From positions 248,001-312,000 of the forward strand of contig OZ242278.1 in assembly GCA_965207475.1 (NCBI GenBank): a stretch of 64,000 nucleotides of DNA, in the 5' to 3' direction. Made by a program: the position numbers and the translations under genes. Within the stretch, counting starts at the first letter, position 1; each line of letters begins with the position of its first letter. The stretch comes from WTFY01 sp011523795 (GTDB taxonomy: Bacteria > Pseudomonadota > Gammaproteobacteria > UBA4575). Below the pieces are notes generated by a model. The model made no database searches and was not told the origin of the DNA. It saw only the letters and a list, made by a program, of their open reading frames with translations. Below are positions 24,685-30,992 of this stretch, piece by piece.

Positions 24685-25215
24685 TTGAAACTTTTACTTG
24701 CCGCCGCCCTGCTGATCATCGGTGCAGTCTCCATGGCTGTATCCTCTGTCACATTAGAGGCTACCAACAGCACGGACTTCTGCACATCGTGCCATTCCAT
24801 GCAGTGGGTACAGGAAGAATGGATGGAAAGCATCCACTATACAAATATCTCGGGTGTACGTGCCGGCTGTTCTGACTGCCATGTTCCGCACAGCCTGGGG
24901 CCAAAGCTGTATGCCAAGATTCGCGCCGCAAAGGATGTATGGCACGAGATCCTGGGCACCATAGATGATGAAGAAAAATTTGAAAAGCACCGGTGGCAGA
25001 TGGCAAATGCCGTATGGACACGAATGAAAGCAAATGACTCGCGTGAGTGTCAGTCATGCCACACCATTGCTGCCATGGATCTCAAGGAACAGGACCGCTC
25101 AGCACGCAAAAAACACAAAAATGCAGAGACGCGCGGAAAAACCTGCATTGATTGCCATACTGGTGTGGCACATACACTGCCCAGAAAACCTGCAGAGGAA
25201 ATTGCACTGAACTAG
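24685..25215 (+). CDS. Membrane-anchored tetraheme cytochrome c, NapC/NirT family
   Basis: Electron-transfer protein linking the quinone pool and periplasmic redox partners. The chosen start is a TTG at 24685, because AGAGG lies seven bases upstream and the product then starts directly with the membrane anchor (MKLLLAAALLIIGAVSM). A TTG 30 bases earlier has no ribosome site. Four CXXCH motifs are visible: CTSCH, CSDCH, CQSCH and CIDCH, with the NapC/NirT spacing. The protein has 176 residues, close to the family's usual 180-200. It precedes the diheme cytochrome gene by 137 bases and the FCSD flavoprotein gene on the same strand, so it may connect sulfide oxidation to quinones. Direction of electron flow is inference. 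Confidence 0.9.
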   Translation: MKLLLAAALLIIGAVSMAVSSVTLEATNSTDFCTSCHSMQWVQEEWMESIHYTNISGVRAGCSDCHVPHSLGPKLYAKIRAAKDVWHEILGTIDDEEKFEKHRWQMANAVWTRMKANDSRECQSCHTIAAMDLKEQDRSARKKHKNAETRGKTCIDCHTGVAHTLPRKPAEEIALN

Positions 25216-25352
25216 GCAAGGCGCGGGTCTAAAAGCGGCCATTCAACTGTGCTAGTATTCGTGTGCGGGGATAAAAATCACTGCAGTTGTGCTTAGATTC
25301 TAGCCGTTTGCAGAATAACGAAGCCATGAATATCCAGTACAGGAGGATAAGA

Positions 25353-26018
25353 ATGCTGTTAACAATTGTCCGCCATACATTTTTGTTATGTGTGCTCAGT
25401 CTGCTGACTTTCCATACCGTATCAGCATCCGACCTTGCAAGCCCGGCTATGCTATCTGACACATGTCTTGGCTGCCATGGTCCAGCAGGTATCAGCGAGG
25501 GGCCAGCGACCCCGACCATTTCGGGAATGTCAGAAATTTACATAATTGGCGCAATGTTGGCCTACAAGTACGATAACGACGAGGATAAGGTTGAGGAAGT
25601 GATTGAATCGGATCCTGACTTCGAGGACGTCGAATTCTTTGCCCGAACGTCCACTGTCATGGACCGAATTGCCAAAGGTTATTCCGAAGCAGAAATCAAG
25701 GCTATCGCAAAGTACTTTGCAGCATTGCCTTTTAAGGCCAGTGTGCAGGAGGTCAACCCTGAACTGGCCAAGGCCGGTGCAGAAATCCACGAACATCACT
25801 GTGAAAAATGCCACGAGGATGGCGGAAGGTCTGCGGATGATGATGCAGGAGTACTGGCGGGACAGTGGATTCCTTACCTTGAATATACAATGGCTGATTT
25901 TCAAAGCGGCGATCGGGCCATGCCTAAAAAAATGAGGAAGCAGATGGAAGAAGCCCATGACGTGCATGGAGAGGAATCAATTGCCAAACTCATCCAGTTT
26001 TATGCAGATCAGGAATAA
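25353..26018 (+). CDS. fccA: Diheme cytochrome c, FccA-like subunit of flavocytochrome c
   Basis: Periplasmic class I diheme cytochrome, 221 residues from the ATG at 25353, which has AGGAGG nine bases upstream. ATGs at 25287 and 25326 are less likely. A Sec signal peptide (about 1-26, cleavage near VSASD) is followed by CLGCH and CEKCH heme motifs in two similar halves. The flavoprotein subunit gene begins 31 bases after the stop. In flavocytochrome c, this subunit receives electrons from the FAD subunit and passes them to cytochromes. The first domain contains an acidic insert (NDEDKVEEVIESDPDFEDVE). Confidence 0.87.
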   Translation: MLLTIVRHTFLLCVLSLLTFHTVSASDLASPAMLSDTCLGCHGPAGISEGPATPTISGMSEIYIIGAMLAYKYDNDEDKVEEVIESDPDFEDVEFFARTSTVMDRIAKGYSEAEIKAIAKYFAALPFKASVQEVNPELAKAGAEIHEHHCEKCHEDGGRSADDDAGVLAGQWIPYLEYTMADFQSGDRAMPKKMRKQMEEAHDVHGEESIAKLIQFYADQE

Positions 26019-26049
26019 AGCGCCAGTCAGGATTGCAGGAGGAACTAAC

Positions 26050-27333
26050 ATGCCAAATCTAAATAGAAGGAAATTTTTACAGAGTACAGGTAGCGCATTT
26101 GCACTGGGCTCCACCGTACTCGGTTTTCCGCATATAGCGGGGGCTGCAAAAAAACGTGTCGTCGTAATTGGCGGTGGTGTAGGCGGATCGATCGCTGCCA
26201 AATATATTGCCAAAGGAGATTCTTCCATAGAGGTAACCATTGTTGAAGCAAAACCCAGTCACCATACATGCTTCATGAGTAATGAGGTAATTGGAGGTGA
26301 TCGAGATATTTCAACAATCGAGTTTGGCTACGACAAGTTTGCGAGCCACGGAATAAAAGTAGTTCAGGACAAGGCTACTGCGGTTGACCCCGTTGCCCAC
26401 AAGGTTACCACTGCAGGTGGTGTAACGCTTGAGTATGACCGTCTGGTAATGTCACCGGGCATTGCGCTCCAGTGGGAAACGATTGAAGGCTACGATGAGG
26501 CTGCTGCTGAAATCATGCCCCATGCCTGGCTAGCAGGACAGCAGACTGCACTGCTGAGAAAACAGCTGGAATCGATGGATGACGGTGGACTGGTGGTCAT
26601 TGCCCCTCCAGGCAATCCGTTCCGTTGCCCGCCGGGCCCTTATGAGCGCGCCGCACAGATTGCTCATCATCTCAAGCATCACAAACCGAAATCCAAGGTT
26701 TTGATACTTGATGCCAAAGACAAGTTCTCCAAACAGGGATTGTTCATGCAGGGTTACAAGAAAGTCTACGGGGACATGATCGAGTGGGTTCCAGGGGCGG
26801 ATACAGGTGGAGGCGTCACCTCGGTAGATCCCAAGGCGATGAAAGTCAGCACTGATTTTGATGAACATAAAGTTGCTGTAGCCAATATCATCCCACCGCA
26901 AAAAGCGGCACAAATTGCCCATGATGCAGATCTGACGGATGATTCTGGCTGGTGCCCTGTAGACTTGGGGACATTCGAGTCCAAGCGGCACAAGGACATA
27001 CACGTCATCGGCGATGCCGGGATCATTACGGGTATGCCCAAGTCCGGTTTTGCTGCGGGCACCGAGGCGAAAGTGGTTGCTTCAGCAGTCGTCAGCATGC
27101 TTCAGGAAAAGGAGTCCGGCGTTAATTCCTATGCCAATGCATGCTACAGCATCATCGCACCAGACTACGGAATTTCTGTGGTTGCTGTGTACAAGCTTGC
27201 CGCAGACCGTTCGAAAATCGAAAAGATGAGTGGCGGGCTTACTCCTGCTGATGCAACTCCGGAAGCGCTTAAACGTGAAGTGCAATATGCCTACAGCTGG
27301 TTCAAAAATATGACGGCTGAAATGTTTGGTTAA
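26050..27333 (+). CDS. fccB: Flavocytochrome c sulfide dehydrogenase, flavoprotein subunit
   Basis: Periplasmic FAD enzyme that oxidises sulfide to sulfur. The start at 26050 has GGAGGAACT upstream, and the product (427 residues) opens with a twin-arginine signal (NRRKFLQSTGSAFALG). The FAD-binding motif is VVVIGGGVGGSIAAKYIAKG. HTCFMSNEVIGG carries the Cys that links FAD covalently in this family. The redox disulfide cysteines appear in FRCPPGPYERA and GWCPVDLGTFES. VIGDAG and a C-terminal FCSD domain complete the protein. It follows the diheme subunit gene and is followed by a strong terminator, so the operon ends here. Confidence 0.94.
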   Translation: MPNLNRRKFLQSTGSAFALGSTVLGFPHIAGAAKKRVVVIGGGVGGSIAAKYIAKGDSSIEVTIVEAKPSHHTCFMSNEVIGGDRDISTIEFGYDKFASHGIKVVQDKATAVDPVAHKVTTAGGVTLEYDRLVMSPGIALQWETIEGYDEAAAEIMPHAWLAGQQTALLRKQLESMDDGGLVVIAPPGNPFRCPPGPYERAAQIAHHLKHHKPKSKVLILDAKDKFSKQGLFMQGYKKVYGDMIEWVPGADTGGGVTSVDPKAMKVSTDFDEHKVAVANIIPPQKAAQIAHDADLTDDSGWCPVDLGTFESKRHKDIHVIGDAGIITGMPKSGFAAGTEAKVVASAVVSMLQEKESGVNSYANACYSIIAPDYGISVVAVYKLAADRSKIEKMSGGLTPADATPEALKREVQYAYSWFKNMTAEMFG

Positions 27334-27358
27334 CCCGTCCGCAGCACATGTTGAAACT

Positions 27359-27385
27359 AAAAAGGGGGCAGAAGCCCCCTTTTTT
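27359..27385 (+). terminator. Rho-independent terminator of the FCSD operon
   Basis: A perfect nine-pair GC-rich stem (aaagggggc / gccccctttt) with a four-base loop and a T run, 25 bases after the fccB stop. It is also usable by the convergent DUF3365 gene because A residues precede the stem. Confidence 0.92.
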
Positions 27386-27410
27386 CTTGCACGATATTTG
27401 CCCGGCTACT

Positions 27411-27929
27411 TTATTCGATAAGCGGCACCTTGTAGACAAGGGTCCCGATCGCCCCATCGTTGCCCTTGAAGTTTGCATGGCACATCACACACCTCTCGAG
27501 AACGACCGGGACGGCCGTGGCCTTACGCAGATAGCGCATGCCTTCAATGGTGACTACCTCTTCATGCGTAGACTCGCCACCTAGCAGCTTTTCTTTAGCC
27601 TGCTCTTCGAATTCATCTTTCGGTCGATTCATCTCAGGATGGATGAGAACATCCGTCAGGCCTACAAGGCGCACCTCGTGATAGCCGTTGTTACTCATGG
27701 TGTCAAACAACGCTTTCGCAGCGCTTGCCCCCGAAAACTTCGACGGATCAGTGACGTATTTGTCCGTGATCAGCACTATCGCTGTCTTGTACAGGGTGTC
27801 AAGCATCTCTACATGCTGGCGCGTTCTTGTGACTTCAGGATCTTCATCTGCCATGGAGGCTTCACTGAACAAAGCCAGCGGCATGCAGACAGGAACTAGC
27901 CAGGCAAGAAGGCTTTTTCGCTTTCTCAT
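27411..27929 (-). CDS. Periplasmic DUF3365 (Tll0287-like) heme protein
   Basis: A 172-residue protein with a signal peptide (about 1-27) and a DUF3365 domain, a PAS-like fold that binds one c-type heme. The single heme motif is CVMCHANF near residue 146. The domain is common in sensors and small periplasmic heme proteins that may bind gases such as NO. It is divergent from an NsrR-like regulator, and an NsrR-like inverted repeat lies between them. It is therefore probably the regulator's target and may bind or sense NO. That role is inference. Confidence 0.83.
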   Translation of the reverse strand: MRKRKSLLAWLVPVCMPLALFSEASMADEDPEVTRTRQHVEMLDTLYKTAIVLITDKYVTDPSKFSGASAAKALFDTMSNNGYHEVRLVGLTDVLIHPEMNRPKDEFEEQAKEKLLGGESTHEEVVTIEGMRYLRKATAVPVVLERCVMCHANFKGNDGAIGTLVYKVPLIE

Positions 27930-27983
27930 CGAACCCCCTTTTAGTGCACTTAAATAATATGTAGATAAAGTATAGGCTATAAC

Positions 27984-28000
27984 ATCTATTTTTTATAGAT
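27984..28000. promoter_or_regulatory. Possible NsrR-type operator
   Basis: An inverted repeat atctat-ttttt-atagat lies between the divergent DUF3365 and Rrf2 genes. Its layout (two A/T-rich half sites separated by five bases) resembles NsrR operators. The assignment rests on position and similarity by eye. Confidence 0.45.
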
Positions 28001-28074
28001 ATTTGAAACTTGAGAACCCGGGAACAACGAAACCGAGAAACGATCTCTACACACAGAGACAAGGGAATTAAATT

Positions 28075-28509
28075 ATGAGAGTAACAAAATTTACGGACTA
28101 TGCGCTCCGGGTTTTGATCTATATGGCCTGCAGACCACGAGGGGAGCTTATGACTGTTTCACAATTGGCCGAGGCATACTCCATTTCTGCACATCATGTT
28201 CGATCGATTGTGCATAAGCTGGGCAAGTCAGGATACATAAAAAGCGTCCAGGGCAAAGGCGGTGGAATCAGGCTGGCGTTAAGCCCCGATGAAATCATGC
28301 TTGGAGAAGTAATCAGAAAAACCGAGAAAGATCTGTTTATTGTCGAGTGTTTTGGACCGGATGGGCAGTGTCCAATTGTGCGGGCATGTAAACTCAAACA
28401 TGTCCTCGGTGAAGCCTTGAATGCCTTCCTGGATACGCTGGACCAGTACAGCCTTGCAGATATTACCGACAACAAACACTCGATCATGCAGTTGATTGAG
28501 GCTGCTTGA
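28075..28509 (+). CDS. Rrf2-family transcriptional regulator, NsrR-like
   Basis: Iron-sulfur transcription factor of 144 residues. The N-terminal winged helix has TKFTDYALRVLIYMA, LAEAYSISAHHVRSIVHKLG and VQGKGGGIRLA, typical of Rrf2/NsrR. Three cluster cysteines, Cys92, Cys99 and Cys105, sit in ECFGPDGQCPIVRACKLK, close to the 91/96/102 pattern of NsrR and unlike the IscR spacing. NsrR senses nitric oxide through its cluster. The start has AAGGGAA upstream. It is divergent from the DUF3365 heme gene and probably controls it and itself. Confidence 0.88.
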   Translation: MRVTKFTDYALRVLIYMACRPRGELMTVSQLAEAYSISAHHVRSIVHKLGKSGYIKSVQGKGGGIRLALSPDEIMLGEVIRKTEKDLFIVECFGPDGQCPIVRACKLKHVLGEALNAFLDTLDQYSLADITDNKHSIMQLIEAA

Positions 28510-28615
28510 TGTCCCGGTCTCCAGTCATTGCACCTGGTTTAACGATTCCCGGGTTGGAATTTTGACTGAAGCGGACAACTCGTCAGCTTCAATGCTGAAG
28601 GACGACTTGTCCCGT

Positions 28616-29242
28616 CTAGACAAACAGGCAGATATTCGCGTCCTTGGCAGCTGAAAGAAAGGAGGCTGCACCGACCCACTCTGATACTTCATCGATAAAC
28701 TCGGCCTTGTCATACCCGAATAAGTCCGCTGTCATCTCACAGCCAATAATTTTTACTTCAGCTTCGATGGATAAGGCACGCAACTCCTGGATACTTGCGA
28801 CACCTTTCTCCTTGATAGTCCGCTCCATCATCAAGGTGGCAAATTTTTCAAATCCCGGGAGGTTACTGCTCAGTGCATTGGGTATATTCCATTCCACACT
28901 TTTGAACCAGTCGGGGCCAAACGGCATTTTCATTGGCATCGCAGGATTGCCCAGCGGCGAAACAGCAAGGTTCAAATCTTTCTTCAGAAGGTTCAGTCCG
29001 TAAAAAGTAAAGAAGCAGGATACATCCCAGCCCAGAGCTGCAGCAGTCGACGCAAGAATAAAGGGAGGGTACGCCATGTCCAATGTGCCCTTGGTGGCAA
29101 TCAGTGACAACTGGGGGGTCCTGGCTTCTGCACGCTCGCGCAGCCTTTGCTCCAGCCTTTCGTCGAACCAATTGTTCAGTGCTTCCTGGTCAAGCTGTGA
29201 CGGGACCTGGGATTCGGATTCGGGTGTACTTTCTTGCTGCAT
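28616..29242 (-). CDS. DsrE/DsrF/DrsH-like sulfur-transfer protein (DsrE2 type)
   Basis: A 208-residue cytosolic protein of the DsrE2 group. A variable N-terminal part with Glu/Gln/Arg-rich helix (about 1-45) precedes the domain with LIATKGTLDMAYPPFILAST, CFFTFYGLNLLKKDLNL and KIIGCEMTADLFGYDK. The Cys in IGCEMT is the conserved persulfide-carrying residue in this family, and a second Cys lies in SCFFTFYG. Start supported by GGAGG upstream. Such proteins pass sulfane sulfur, often with TusA or rhodanese, during sulfur oxidation. No tusA or rhodanese gene is adjacent here. Confidence 0.85.
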   Translation of the reverse strand: MQQESTPESESQVPSQLDQEALNNWFDERLEQRLRERAEARTPQLSLIATKGTLDMAYPPFILASTAAALGWDVSCFFTFYGLNLLKKDLNLAVSPLGNPAMPMKMPFGPDWFKSVEWNIPNALSSNLPGFEKFATLMMERTIKEKGVASIQELRALSIEAEVKIIGCEMTADLFGYDKAEFIDEVSEWVGAASFLSAAKDANICLFV

Positions 29243-29436
29243 TTAAACCTCCAACGGCACTAGAAATTGTCCCCATAGAGATGATTCAGTATAAGGCAGT
29301 TTTTCGACATATTACAGGACACACCATGTTGAGCAGAATTACCAGCTACAGGTCCAGGTCTTTTCCGGATGCAAAGAAAGCTGACTCCAATGCTTGAATC
29401 ACGCAACAAAGACTTTTACTCGAAGACATCTAATAG

Positions 29437-29512
29437 TGGCGTCCCCAGGGGGATTCGAACCCCCGTTGCCGCCGTGAAAGGGCGATGTCCTAGGCCTCTA
29501 GACGATGGGGAC
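29437..29512 (-). tRNA. tRNA-Glu (anticodon TTC)
   Basis: A complete 76-base tRNA on the minus strand with encoded 3' CCA. Its acceptor stem is GTCCCCA / TGGGGAC, the D-arm region CGTCTAGAGGCCTAGGAC, anticodon loop CCCTTTCACGG, and T arm GGGTTCGAATCCC. It matches E. coli tRNA-Glu closely. It probably once followed tRNA-Ala and gltX directly. Confidence 0.97.
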
Positions 29513-30029
29513 AGACGAATGTTCCTGCATTAACCAGCTATACCTGCATCAGAAGCGGCGCAAGGTACGCTAACCCAGCTTTTGCGTCAAGTACTACGGC
29601 ATCGGGCAGCACTTGATATGGCTAGGCACTACTGAAAAGTAGCTCTAACCATCTGATATATTAGTATCAGTACACTACCAGATAATCCAGTTGCCCCCAA
29701 TGTTGCCCCAGATACTGCGATGGCCGGATCCAAATTCTTAAAGCGCTGTTATCTATAGTTATTTTTAATTTTTACGGATGTTGTCAAAAGTAAATCTGTT
29801 CCTTAGACAGTGCCAAGCCGAGACATGGTTAGGGAAAATAGACTTGCAGATCTGTCCATCTACCCAGGAACCCCTCTCCTCAAGGAATCTCTGTTTTTAT
29901 TCCGATAGTGCCACGACTGCGGTTGTACCTATAAGAAACACAGGTGCGTCGCCAAGCGCAGATCACGAAGGGACACCTGATCGTGAAATGTATAATACGC
30001 TGGCACTTTGATGCATAAAGGAGTTCCGT
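29513..30029. other. Left boundary region of the genomic island
   Basis: No supported gene in 517 bases. It contains two TTGCCCC(C) repeats (29691 and 29703) of the kind seen beside the integrase gene at 37.8 kb, and an AT-rich block around 29750-29790. The seven bases gctaggc at 29621 match the 3' part of tRNA-Ala but are too short to call an attachment site. AAAGGAG before 30030 serves the Mrr gene. Confidence 0.55.
29687..29709 (+). repeat. TTGCCCCC repeats, probable integrase arm sites (left end)
   Basis: The 12 bases ccagttgccccc at 29687-29698 occur again in the same orientation at 37851-37862, beside the integrase start. A second TTGCCCC follows at 29703. Clusters of such repeats commonly flank P4-type integrase genes and the opposite island end, so they are read here as arm-type binding sites. 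Confidence 0.55.
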
Positions 30030-30989
30030 ATGCCTATCCGTGATTACCAGTCGCTCATGCTTCCAGTCCTCAAGGCACTCGCCGACGGGCTCGAAGCCCC
30101 GCTGTCCAAAATACGAGCCCATGTTGCTGTTTCGGAAAAGCTGACTGAGCAAGAACTCTCCCAACGGGTGCCAAGTGGGCAGCAGACGGTCTTGAACAAT
30201 CGCGTCAGTTGGGCGCTGCATCGCTTGGAAAAGGCGGAACTGGTCGGGCGGTCGCGCCGCGGAGTATATCAACTGACAACTGAGGGGGACCGGTTGCTGA
30301 AGGAGGAACCGGAGAAAGTAAATAACGTTTTTCTTCGTACTCATTATTCAGCGTATGCAGAGTGGTTGCGTTTGTATGAACAGCGGTATAGGCAGCGACA
30401 GAAACGTGAGGGCACATCGCAGACTGCGCCAGCACAGCTTCGAGTGCCTGATTCCGAAGAGACGCCCGAGGAGCAACTGGGACGTGCCGCTCGGGAACTG
30501 CGCATTGCGCTGGAGTCTGAAATACTGAGTCTTGTCCGCAGTGCCCCTCCCGAATTCCTTGAGCACGTAATCGTCGATCTGCTGGTGTCGATGGGCTATG
30601 GTGGCGGTGATGCGGCCAAGAGCCGTGTGACAGGACGTTCGGGAGATGGCGGTATCGACGGCACAATCCGGGAAGACGCACTCGGTCTGGACGAGGTCTA
30701 TGTTCAGGCCAAGAAATACGCCGAAGGCAGCAACGTTGGCGAAGGTGACTTGCGCAACTTTGCAGGTGCCATTGACGCAGCAGGCACATCCAAGGGCGTA
30801 TTCGTTACCACAGCTGGATTCACGCGATCTGCGCGAGATTACATCGCACGCAGTCCAAAGCGAATCATTCTAATTGATGGCGAAGAATTGGCCCGACTTA
30901 TGGTCCAGCACGATGTAGGCGTGCGGACACGCGACCGCTACGAGATCAAGCGGGTTGACGAAGACTATTTTGATCAGGAAGAGCTGTAG
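30030..30989 (+). CDS. mrr: Mrr-family restriction endonuclease
   Basis: Type IV-like restriction enzyme of 319 residues. The N-terminal Mrr_N winged helix (about 5-90, VLNNRVSWALHRLEKAELVG) recognises DNA. The C-terminal PD-(D/E)XK domain carries RSGDGGID (Asp206, Asp210) and VQAKKY (Gln226, Lys228), the Mrr catalytic signature. Helix EFLEHVIVDLLVSMGYGG precedes the site. The start has AAAGGAG upstream. The next gene, an MmeI-like enzyme, begins four bases after the stop, so both are one operon. Mrr of E. coli cuts methylated DNA. Target here unknown. Confidence 0.9.
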   Translation: MPIRDYQSLMLPVLKALADGLEAPLSKIRAHVAVSEKLTEQELSQRVPSGQQTVLNNRVSWALHRLEKAELVGRSRRGVYQLTTEGDRLLKEEPEKVNNVFLRTHYSAYAEWLRLYEQRYRQRQKREGTSQTAPAQLRVPDSEETPEEQLGRAARELRIALESEILSLVRSAPPEFLEHVIVDLLVSMGYGGGDAAKSRVTGRSGDGGIDGTIREDALGLDEVYVQAKKYAEGSNVGEGDLRNFAGAIDAAGTSKGVFVTTAGFTRSARDYIARSPKRIILIDGEELARLMVQHDVGVRTRDRYEIKRVDEDYFDQEEL

Positions 30990-30992
30990 TTC

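Noticed and set aside
29621..29627. Duplicated tRNA-Ala 3' end (att core) at the left island end
   Set aside because: Only seven bases (gctaggc) match 37974-37980, too few to distinguish from chance.
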